Translations under genes and position numbers: made by a program
The notes under the pieces: generated by a model
Database searches by the model: none
Told to the model about the DNA's origin: nothing
What the model saw: the letters and a program-made list of their open reading frames with translations, nothing else
Part shown: positions 1 to 5,676 of the stretch, piece after piece
Numbering within the stretch: position 1 is the stretch's first letter
Layout: each line of letters begins with the position of its first letter
Source of the DNA: an uncultured Clostridia bacterium
GTDB lineage: Bacteria; Bacillota; Clostridia; Oscillospirales; Oscillospiraceae
Assembly (NCBI GenBank): GCA_946184215.1
Contig: CAMHER010000024.1
Span: 1-15,526, forward strand
Length of the DNA stretch: 15,526 nt
Direction of reading: 5' to 3'

Positions 1-61
1 CCAGAAGATAGCCCACACCGCCGAGGCAGGCGATGACAAGCAGCTTCTTTGCTTTCTTCAT
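1..61 (-). CDS. N-terminal fragment of a membrane or secreted protein (runs off the window)
   Basis: Only the first 20 codons are present (ATG at 61-59, reading leftward). They encode two Lys-rich clusters followed by a hydrophobic stretch (MKKAKKLLVIACLGGVGYLL), which fits a signal peptide or N-terminal membrane anchor. The start is well supported: an AGGAGGGG ribosome binding site lies 8-9 bases upstream and a near-perfect promoter lies at 128-156. A Cys at residue 12 is followed by Leu-Gly-Gly, which is not a typical lipobox. The product cannot be recognised from this fragment. It is transcribed in the same direction as potABCD but separated from it by a terminator and its own promoter, so it is probably a separate unit. 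Confidence 0.75.
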   Translation of the reverse strand, partial: MKKAKKLLVIACLGGVGYLL

Positions 62-104
62 GAATGATTTCCCCTCCTGTGTAAGTTTTGATTTTACGCG
101 TATG

Positions 105-119
105 CACGGTTAAACCATG
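105..119. promoter_or_regulatory. Imperfect palindrome at the transcription start (possible operator)
   Basis: CACGGTTAAACCATG is a near-palindrome (CA-GGTT / AACC-TG with one mismatched pair). It lies within about 15 bases downstream of the predicted start of the transcript leading to the gene at 1-61. That is a place where repressors often bind. The regulator is unknown, and a 15-bp imperfect palindrome can occur by chance. Confidence 0.25.
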
Positions 120-127
120 ATATCTGT

Positions 128-156
128 ATTATATCTTTTCCCCAGTTCCGGGTCAA
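128..156 (-). promoter_or_regulatory. Sigma-70/SigA-type promoter for the gene at 1-61
   Basis: On the minus strand TTGACC (156-151) is followed by a 17-base spacer and TATAAT (133-128). This is five of six -35 and six of six -10 consensus bases with ideal spacing. Predicted transcription start is near 121, giving a leader of about 60 bases before the ATG at 61. Confidence 0.8.
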
Positions 157-215
157 CATTTTTTTGCGATGATTTAGATAGTTTGGCACAAAGTGTATAA
201 CAAAGGGGAAAATAA

Positions 216-255
216 AACTGTGAGAAACTGCCAAAAAAGCAAGCCTCTCACAGTT
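216..255 (-). terminator. Intrinsic terminator of the pot operon
   Basis: A perfect 10-bp inverted repeat (AACTGTGAGA at 216-225, TCTCACAGTT at 246-255) encloses a 20-base loop. On the minus strand it is followed by a T-rich tail (TTTTATTTT). It lies 50 bases beyond the potD stop codon. The large loop is unusual but the T tract supports termination. Confidence 0.7.
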
Positions 256-304
256 CATTATTCACAAAAGATTAATTATGTCTACCGTATTATGTCAACA
301 GCCT

Positions 305-1417
305 TTATGCGATCTTCAAAGACTCCCAGAGAGTGTTGACAAAGTCGAGCATTTCACTGTCCAGATTCTGGTAGGCGTAAGCGTTGTAGAGTTCGCTGAA
401 ATTGTCGATGCCGGGATAGAGGATCTCCATGGCCTCCTCGCCCAGCTCCTCTCGGTAGTCCTCGCTCTCATAGACGAGGGAGTTGGGAGAGGCGTAATAG
501 ATATACTCGGCATTGGCGATCGCAGGCTCCTCGGAGAGCATATAGTTGATGAAGATCTCCGCAAGCTCCTTGTGCTGGCAGCAGGACGGGATGCACATCG
601 CGTCGACGAAGTAATTGGTGCGCTCGGGGTAGTAGAAACGCAGATCGACCCCGTCGGCCTGGGCGTCGAGCATCGTGAAATAGTCGCCCGCATAATAGGC
701 GCCGATCGCGGCCTCGCCGGATTCCATCATGTTGTAGATCTCGTCCATGACATAGCTCTTGACCAGCGGAGACTGGGTCTTGAGCTCGTCAAGGGCACGC
801 TGCCACTCGGCCTTGTCGGAGGTGTTCACGTCGATGCCCAGCTTGTACATTGCGGTGGCAAAGGCGTCGCGGGAGTTGTTGAACTGCAAAATCTCGCCGG
901 CGTACTTGTCGTTCCACATCAGATCCCAGCCGCCCACGTCGGCCTCATCGACGACATTGGCGTTGTAGATCACGCCCACCACACCGTAGGTGTAGGGCAC
1001 GGTGTAAGTGTCATCCGGGTCGTAGTACAGTCCGCGGAAGCTCTCGTCGATATATTCATAGTTCGGAATATTCGAGAAATCCAGCGGCAGGAGCATCCCC
1101 TCGTCCTTCATGCGCGCGATCATATAGTCGGAGGGAATGATCACGTCATAGCTCACGGCGCCGGACGAGAGCTTGGCATACATGTCCTCGTTGCTGGCAT
1201 AGGTCGTATAGTTGACCTTGATTTTTTCTCCGTAGGTCTCCTGATACCATTGCTCAAAGGCCTTGATCGTGTCAAGCGAGTCCTCCGAGCCGTCGGAAAT
1301 GTATTCGCCCCAGTTGTAGACGTTGAGCGTCAGCGCTTTGGACGAGCCGCAGCCGCTCAGGGCGCACAGCGAGAGCAGCATCACGGCGGCAAGCAGGGCG
1401 GAAAGGATCTTTTTCAT
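305..1417 (-). CDS. potD: PotD: spermidine/putrescine-binding lipoprotein of an ABC importer
   Basis: A 370-residue extracytoplasmic polyamine-binding protein that delivers substrate to PotB/PotC. Residues 1-23 are a lipoprotein signal peptide with lipobox LSGC, so Cys23 should be lipidated and anchored in the membrane. The mature part begins with the family motif VYNWGEYI (33-40), followed by a YASNEDMYAKL block (73-83) close to E. coli PotD. The C-terminal NYFVDAMCIP region (268-277) matches the polyamine-pocket strand. By eye-alignment, the E. coli pocket residues Asp168 and Trp255 correspond to Asn181 and Phe270 here, while Asp257 is kept as Asp272; ligand preference is therefore open. 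An AAGGAGG site precedes the ATG. It is the last gene of potABCD, 32 bases after potC. Confidence 0.93.
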   Translation of the reverse strand: MKKILSALLAAVMLLSLCALSGCGSSKALTLNVYNWGEYISDGSEDSLDTIKAFEQWYQETYGEKIKVNYTTYASNEDMYAKLSSGAVSYDVIIPSDYMIARMKDEGMLLPLDFSNIPNYEYIDESFRGLYYDPDDTYTVPYTYGVVGVIYNANVVDEADVGGWDLMWNDKYAGEILQFNNSRDAFATAMYKLGIDVNTSDKAEWQRALDELKTQSPLVKSYVMDEIYNMMESGEAAIGAYYAGDYFTMLDAQADGVDLRFYYPERTNYFVDAMCIPSCCQHKELAEIFINYMLSEEPAIANAEYIYYASPNSLVYESEDYREELGEEAMEILYPGIDNFSELYNAYAYQNLDSEMLDFVNTLWESLKIA

Positions 1418-1449
1418 GGGTGTTCCTCCTTGAATGATAGATTTGATCG

Positions 1450-2283
1450 TTATCCCCTCTTGGCTGTTTTTCTCTTCTCCCGCGCGGTGCGGACAGCCTG
1501 GACGGTATCGGCATCGGAGAGATTGGACAGAAGCAGCAGAAACAGGATCACGAAGAAGATGATCGTCGCAAGGGCGTACATTTTCGGTGTGACGGTCTTC
1601 TTGGTCATGTTGTAGATGCGGATCGGCAGCGTCTGGAAGCCGTTGCCCGCGGTGAAATAGCTGATGACGAAGTCGTCAAGCGAGAGCGTGAAGGCCATGA
1701 TCAGGCCGGTCACGATGCCGGGCAGAATCTCGGGGATCTCGACCTTCAAAAAGGCGCGCATCGGCGTGCAGCCCAGGTCCATCGCCGCCTCGGGCAGGGA
1801 TTTGTCCATCTGCTGGAGCTTGGGCAGCACCTGCAAAATCACATAGGGCAGGCAGAAGGTGATGTGCGCGATGAGCATGGTTGCGAAGTTCAGGCTCGTC
1901 GCCGCGCCGAAGAGACGCCCGACAAAGACAAACATCAGCATCAGCGAGATACCGGTGATGATATCGGGGTTGATCATCGGGATATTGGTCACGGTATCCA
2001 TCGCGGCGCGCAGATAGCGGTTTTTCAGCTTGTGGATGCCGACGGCGGCGGCCGTGCCCATGACCGTGGAGATCAGCGCCGCGGAGACGGCGAGCACAAG
2101 CGTGTTGCGTACCGCCCCGAGCGTTTCGGAATCGCGGAACAGCTCGCGGTACCAGCGGAAGGAAAACTCCGAAAAAACAGAGAGGCTCTTCGAGTCGTTA
2201 AAGGAGAAGACCAGCAGGATCGCGATGGGCGCAAAAAGGAAGATCATCACGAGCGCGGTATAGATCCGGGAAGCGGTTCTCAT
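1450..2283 (-). CDS. potC: PotC: polyamine ABC transporter permease
   Basis: A 277-residue inner-membrane permease with about six predicted hydrophobic helices, the first at residues 9-27 (ALVMIFLFAPIAILLVFSF). The binding-protein-dependent permease signature (EAA loop), which docks on the ATPase PotA, runs from about residue 165 (EAAMDLGCTPMRAFLKVEIP) to 192. The ATG at 2283 (MRTASRIYT) is chosen over an in-frame ATG 14 codons upstream. A GGGGGAG site lies before 2283, the start sits 16 bases after the potB stop, and the extra residues would overlap potB and are not hydrophobic. It pairs with PotB to form the channel. Confidence 0.92.
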   Translation of the reverse strand: MRTASRIYTALVMIFLFAPIAILLVFSFNDSKSLSVFSEFSFRWYRELFRDSETLGAVRNTLVLAVSAALISTVMGTAAAVGIHKLKNRYLRAAMDTVTNIPMINPDIITGISLMLMFVFVGRLFGAATSLNFATMLIAHITFCLPYVILQVLPKLQQMDKSLPEAAMDLGCTPMRAFLKVEIPEILPGIVTGLIMAFTLSLDDFVISYFTAGNGFQTLPIRIYNMTKKTVTPKMYALATIIFFVILFLLLLSNLSDADTVQAVRTAREKRKTAKRG

Positions 2284-2299
2284 ATCCTCACTCCCCCTT

Positions 2300-3175
2300 T
2301 CAGACAGCCGTGCGCTTGTTGGCAAAGCGCTGCATGAAGGCCATGCCGAAGAGCAGGATGACCATCAGGATAAAGGCGATCGCGGCGGCGAAGTGAAGGT
2401 TGTTGGCTGTGTACTGGCCCTCGATCGCGTCGCCGATGAGGTAGAACTTGCCGTTGCCAAGTTTCTGGGAGATATAAAAGGTGCTGATCGACGGGATAAG
2501 CACCATCGTCACGCCGGAGATCACGCCCGGCAGGCTCAGCGGCCAGATCACCCGGCGCAGCACGCCCGCACCGTTGCAGCCGAGGTCGCGCGCGGCCTCG
2601 ATGAGCTTGACGTCCATCTTGGCCATGACCGAGTAGATCGGCAGGATCATATAGGGGAAATAGTCGTACACCATGCCGATGACGACCGCGCTCTCCGTGC
2701 CGATGATGTGGATACGCCCGAGACCCAGCATGCTCAAAAAGCCGTTGAAGATGCCGGTGTCCTGCAGGATCGTCATCCAGGCGTAGGTACGGATCAGAAA
2801 GTTCATCCACATGGGGATCATGATGAGCGTAATGAGCACGCTCTGCGTCCGTTCAGACGCCTTGGAGATCAGGTAAGCAAAGGGGTAGCCGAAGAGCAGG
2901 CAGATCACGGTGGAGATCACCGCCAGCTTCAGCGAGCGCATAAAGATCAGGAGATACGTGTGTACCTCGCGCGTGCCCGCCTCGTCCGCAACAACGGAGG
3001 TGGCGGTGAAGAAGCGGGTAATGTTATCGGTCGTGAAATGAAACTGCAGATCCGTGAAGGCATAGTAGGCCACAAAGATCAGCGGCACGACGATAAACAG
3101 CACAGACCACACTGAGTATGGCGCAAGCGCCAGGCGCTGGACAAGCGCGAGGCTTCCGGAAGCTTTTTTCTTCAT
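2300..3175 (-). CDS. potB: PotB: polyamine ABC transporter permease
   Basis: A 291-residue membrane permease, partner of PotC. A short Lys-rich N terminus is followed by a first membrane helix at about residues 19-40. A large loop (about 41-77) separates it from the second helix, as usual for PotB/HisM-type proteins. The EAA loop that contacts the ATPase starts at about residue 193 (EAARDLGCNGAGVLRRVIWP) and ends near 219. The start codon overlaps the potA stop codon by four bases (ATGA, 3172-3175), which indicates translational coupling. The family length is normal and no motif is broken. Confidence 0.92.
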   Translation of the reverse strand: MKKKASGSLALVQRLALAPYSVWSVLFIVVPLIFVAYYAFTDLQFHFTTDNITRFFTATSVVADEAGTREVHTYLLIFMRSLKLAVISTVICLLFGYPFAYLISKASERTQSVLITLIMIPMWMNFLIRTYAWMTILQDTGIFNGFLSMLGLGRIHIIGTESAVVIGMVYDYFPYMILPIYSVMAKMDVKLIEAARDLGCNGAGVLRRVIWPLSLPGVISGVTMVLIPSISTFYISQKLGNGKFYLIGDAIEGQYTANNLHFAAAIAFILMVILLFGMAFMQRFANKRTAV

Positions 3176-4335
3176 CCTTCGCTCTCGCCCTCCTTCTCGG
3201 GTTCCTCCGTCAGCTCGCCCAGCTCCTCGATCTGCTCCAGCTCGCCGATCTCGTCAAGCTCCATCGAGAAGGAAGAGTAGTCGCCGAACATGCCCGAATA
3301 CTCGCTCTTCTTCATAATATGGATGGCTTCGGGCTCGATATACAGGCCGATATGCTCGTCCACGTCGACAAAATCGGTCGTCTGGATCATCCACTTGAAA
3401 CCGTCGATATCCACGATGATCTCATAATGGACGCCCAGGAAGGTGACGGAGGTCACGACGCCGCGCAGCATGCCCTTCTCTTCCGGTACGATATCCACGT
3501 CCTCGGGGCGGATGACCACGTCCACGGGCTCCTTGGGCTCGAAGCCCTCGTCCACGCAGTCGAACACATGGCCCGAAAAGCTCACGCGGCGGTCACGCAG
3601 CATCACGCCGTCGACGATGTTGCTCTCGCCGATGAAGTCGGCCACGAAGGCGTTTTTCGGCTCGTTATAGATGTCGATCGGGGTGCCGATCTGCTGAATG
3701 CGGCCCTCGCTCATGACGACGACCGTGTCGGACATGCTCAGCGCTTCCTCCTGGTCGTGCGTGACAAAGATGAAGGTGATCCCGGTCGCCTTCTGGATGT
3801 TTTTCAGTTCCTGCTGCATATCCTTGCGCAGCTTCAGGTCCAGCGCGGCGAGAGGCTCGTCCAGCAGCAGCACCTTCGGCCGGCCGACCAGGGCGCGCGC
3901 GATCGCCACGCGCTGCTGCTGTCCGCCGGAGAGGCTGGTGACGCTGCGCTTTTCAAAGCCCTTGAGCGCCACAAGAGACAGCATTTCATTGACGCGCTGA
4001 TCGATCTCCGCTTTCGGCACCTTCTTCTCGCGCAGCGGGAAAGCGACGTTTTCAAACACGTTCAGATGCGGGAAGAGAGCGTAGCGCTGGAAGACCGTGT
4101 TGACGTTGCGCTTATGGGGCGGAACGGAAGAGATCTCCTCGCCCATGAAAATGACCTCGCCCTCGTCGGCCGTTTCGAAACCGCCGATGATGCGCAGCGT
4201 CGTCGTTTTACCGCAGCCGGAGGGACCGAGAAGCGTCAGGAATTCGTTGTCATAGATGTCCAGATCGATATGGTCAAGCACAAGCTGACCGTCAAAGGAT
4301 TTGGATACGCCCTTGAGTTCAATGATTTTTTTCAT
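3172..4335 (-). CDS. potA: PotA: polyamine ABC transporter ATP-binding protein
   Basis: A 387-residue ATPase that powers polyamine uptake on the cytoplasmic face. Residues 1-230 carry a complete nucleotide-binding domain: Walker A GPSGCGKTT (37-45), Q-loop Gln83, signature LSGGQQQR (135-142), Walker B VLLLDE (155-160), D-loop ALD, and H-loop His193 in THDQEEAL. A TOBE-type regulatory domain follows (about 270-350). The last 30 or so residues are strikingly acidic and are not part of the usual PotA core. The ATG at 4335 (MKKIIELKG) is preferred over an upstream in-frame ATG at 4380, because the latter would lie inside a hairpin and add 15 unconserved residues. A GGGGG-type site lies 8-12 bases upstream. 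No separate promoter is visible between the hairpin at 4361-4389 and this start. Confidence 0.94.
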   Translation of the reverse strand: MKKIIELKGVSKSFDGQLVLDHIDLDIYDNEFLTLLGPSGCGKTTTLRIIGGFETADEGEVIFMGEEISSVPPHKRNVNTVFQRYALFPHLNVFENVAFPLREKKVPKAEIDQRVNEMLSLVALKGFEKRSVTSLSGGQQQRVAIARALVGRPKVLLLDEPLAALDLKLRKDMQQELKNIQKATGITFIFVTHDQEEALSMSDTVVVMSEGRIQQIGTPIDIYNEPKNAFVADFIGESNIVDGVMLRDRRVSFSGHVFDCVDEGFEPKEPVDVVIRPEDVDIVPEEKGMLRGVVTSVTFLGVHYEIIVDIDGFKWMIQTTDFVDVDEHIGLYIEPEAIHIMKKSEYSGMFGDYSSFSMELDEIGELEQIEELGELTEEPEKEGESEG

Positions 4336-4360
4336 CGTCCAGACCCCCAGATAAAAGAAA

Positions 4361-4389
4361 AAGTGACGTATGTCCGGCATACGTCACTT
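4361..4389 (-). terminator. Perfect 12-bp hairpin with T-rich tail, just before potA (second terminator or attenuator)
   Basis: AAGTGACGTATG (4361-4372) and CATACGTCACTT (4378-4389) form a perfect 12-bp stem with a 5-base loop. On the minus strand the stem runs directly into TTTCTTTT. It lies only about 25 bases upstream of the potA start codon, so any transcript reaching potA from the upstream promoter must pass through it. This makes it a candidate attenuator for the pot operon, or the back-up terminator of the upstream RNA. The plus-strand side has no T tract, which sets the direction. Confidence 0.65.
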
Positions 4390-4390
4390 G

Positions 4391-4432
4391 AAAAAAACTG
4401 TTTCGTCCTCCGCTGGGAAGGACTTTTCCAGT
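4391..4432 (-). terminator. Intrinsic terminator of the structured RNA
   Basis: On the minus strand ACTG (4432-4429) pairs with CAGT (4400-4397). Inside it, separated by a GAAAA/GAAA internal loop, GTCCTTC (4423-4417) pairs with GGAGGAC (4411-4405, one G-T pair) around the loop CCAGC. The outer stem runs straight into a run of seven T residues (4397-4391). This is the first of two hairpins with T-rich tails encountered before potA. Confidence 0.6.
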
Positions 4433-4734
4433 CTCGATTGGTTTGAAGAGCTTGTAAGCAAAGATACCTTTTACTACTCTTATTGACCATTTCACAAGTT
4501 TTGTATACCGCTTGCGAGTATACCGGTTTATAGTAACCAACTTATAAAACTTGAGCTCTCAAGAAAACAAAGAAGCATTGTTTTCTTCACTCAATCAATA
4601 AGGCAACAGAAGTTGCCGCCGCGTTCCGCGGGCACTCGGCATTCGACCCGGCTGTCCGTCTGGCCTTGGCCTTGCCTGAAAAAGGCTCGGCGGTCGTTAT
4701 CTTGCTTCGGATAAACTCGCTATCCAATTGAGAC
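4391..4734 (-). ncRNA. Large structured RNA (about 340 nt) upstream of potA, family not identified
   Basis: This region has no credible protein gene but has all the marks of an RNA gene on the minus strand: a consensus promoter (4741-4769) placing the start at G4734, dense pairing, and a terminator at the end. The 5' end GTCTCAATTGG (4734-4724) can pair with CCAATCGAGAC (4441-4431), 11 positions with one mismatch. Just inside, AAGCAAGATA can pair with TATCTTTGCTT nearer the 3' end with one bulged base. Internal hairpins include 4709-4725 (5 bp), CCGCG-GAA-CGCGG (4631-4619), GGCAAC-TTCT-GTTGCC (4617-4602), a perfect 10-bp stem (4587-4578 / 4570-4561) and CAAGTTTT/AAAACTTG (4553-4546 / 4502-4495), which encloses two small stems. 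It is not RNase P RNA, SRP RNA, 6S or tmRNA by the motifs I know. It could be a stand-alone RNA or a long cis-regulatory leader of potABCD. Confidence 0.6.
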
Positions 4735-4740
4735 GCAAAG

Positions 4741-4769
4741 ATTTTAACAGTATTCGACAGGGATGTCAA
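4741..4769 (-). promoter_or_regulatory. Near-consensus SigA-type promoter of the structured RNA (and possibly potABCD)
   Basis: On the minus strand TTGACA (4769-4764, six of six) is followed by exactly 17 bases and TAAAAT (4746-4741, five of six). Transcription is predicted to begin at G4734, which is the first base of the 5' closing helix of the RNA. The segment between this promoter and the truA stop codon (4770-4824) contains no feature I can support; no clear truA terminator is visible there. Confidence 0.8.
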
Positions 4770-4824
4770 TAAAAATAGTACACAAGAAACATCTTTTTTT
4801 CCTGCCGATTCTGTCTGTTTTCGT

Positions 4825-5562
4825 TCAGTATTTCACCTGCCACAGCGTGAGCCCCTGCGCGGGGGCAGTGGGGCCTGCCTCCATCCGGTCGCGGGCTTCA
4901 AGCGCGGCGCCGATCTCTCCGGCCTCCCGCTTTCCCTCGCCCACCTCCAGCAGCGTGCCGACGATGATGCGCACCATGTGATAGAGAAAGCCGTCGGCGG
5001 TAAGTGCGATGCGGATCTCTCCGCCGCTGCGGGCAATGTCGATGCGCTTTAAATTTCTCACCGCGGTTTTCTTCATCCGGCGGTTGGCGCAGAAGGTGGA
5101 AAAATCATGCTCGCCGACAAGCTGCGCGGCAGCCTTGCGCATGGCGTCAAGATCCAGCGGCGCGGGATGGGAGAGCATCCACCTGCGCTCGAAGACATTG
5201 GGCTCGTCACTGTTCCAGATCCGATAGACATAGGTCTTCTCCCGGCATGACAGGCGGGCGTGAAAGCGCGGCTCGGCCTCCTCCAAAGAGATCGCGCCGA
5301 TGTCCTCCGGCAGGTAGCGGCGGATCTCGCGCAGCAGCGCCGCGCAGCCAAGATCGGTCTCGGCACGAAACGAGCAGACCTGTCCCAGGGCGTGAACGCC
5401 CGCGTCTGTCCGGCCCGAACCGGCGACCTCGACGCTCTGCTCCAGCAGGCGGGTGAGGAGCGCTTCGAGTTTGCCCTGGATCGTGTTTTCGCTGTTTCCC
5501 TGCCGCTGCCAGCCGTCGTAGCGGCCGCCGTCATAGCAGAGCGTCAGTTTAAAGTTTGGCAT
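4825..5562 (-). CDS. truA: TruA: tRNA pseudouridine synthase A (positions 38-40)
   Basis: A 245-residue enzyme that converts uridine to pseudouridine at tRNA positions 38, 39 and 40 in the anticodon stem-loop. The N-terminal strand (FKLTLCYDGGRYDGWQRQ) and the QGKLEALL helix are typical. The catalytic motif GSGRTDAGVHA (48-58) carries the nucleophile Asp53. The second half contains the conserved FHAR, FSTFCA and FLYHMVRIIVGTLLEVGEGK segments. Length and motifs are complete. The ATG at 5562 is preceded by GGAGAGGGG. It appears monocistronic, with its own promoter at 5593-5621. Its downstream neighbour is the structured RNA, not a protein gene. Confidence 0.95.
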   Translation of the reverse strand: MPNFKLTLCYDGGRYDGWQRQGNSENTIQGKLEALLTRLLEQSVEVAGSGRTDAGVHALGQVCSFRAETDLGCAALLREIRRYLPEDIGAISLEEAEPRFHARLSCREKTYVYRIWNSDEPNVFERRWMLSHPAPLDLDAMRKAAAQLVGEHDFSTFCANRRMKKTAVRNLKRIDIARSGGEIRIALTADGFLYHMVRIIVGTLLEVGEGKREAGEIGAALEARDRMEAGPTAPAQGLTLWQVKY

Positions 5563-5592
5563 GTTTTCCCCTCTCCTTTTCCGGCTGATGCT

Positions 5593-5621
5593 ATCATACC
5601 GCGCCCGGGCTGCGAAAGCAA
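5593..5621 (-). promoter_or_regulatory. Promoter for truA, directly behind the upstream terminator
   Basis: Minus strand TTGCTT (5621-5616), 17-base spacer, TATGAT (5598-5593). The -35 element starts on the first base after the terminator stem at 5622-5649, so the T-rich terminator tail doubles as the -35 hexamer. Confidence 0.55.
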
Positions 5622-5649
5622 GGCGGGAAAGGCCAAAGCCTTTCCCGCC
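5622..5649 (-). terminator. Intrinsic terminator of the zinc-ribbon gene
   Basis: GGCGGGAAAGGC (5622-5633) and GCCTTTCCCGCC (5638-5649) form a perfect GC-rich 12-bp stem with the loop CAAA. On the minus strand it is followed by TTGCTTT. It lies 27 bases past the stop codon at 5677. Confidence 0.8.
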
Positions 5650-5676
5650 AGTTATCCCGTATGCTGTCCGGGGAAA

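Noticed and set aside
278..1615. Plus-strand reading frame of 445 codons opposite potD and potC
   Set aside because: Shadow frame over two recognised genes; no ribosome binding site and a His/Val/Gly/Ile-rich composition typical of antisense translation. The same applies to the long plus frames at 3118-4446, 5260-6624 and 9100-10311.
4319..4540. 73-codon minus-strand frame upstream of and overlapping potA
   Set aside because: It runs through both terminator hairpins, has no convincing ribosome binding site, and its sequence looks like translated structured RNA.
4690..4740. tRNA-like D-arm (CTCAATTGGATAGCGAG on the minus strand)
   Set aside because: The stretch resembles a tRNA D arm, but no matching acceptor stem, anticodon arm or T arm could be assembled around it, and the T-loop-like GGTCGAATG further on has no pairing stem. 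Treated as part of the structured RNA.
4763..4981. 72-codon plus-strand frame overlapping the end of truA
   Set aside because: Antisense to truA for most of its length with no motif; the first part is the A/T-rich promoter region of the structured RNA.
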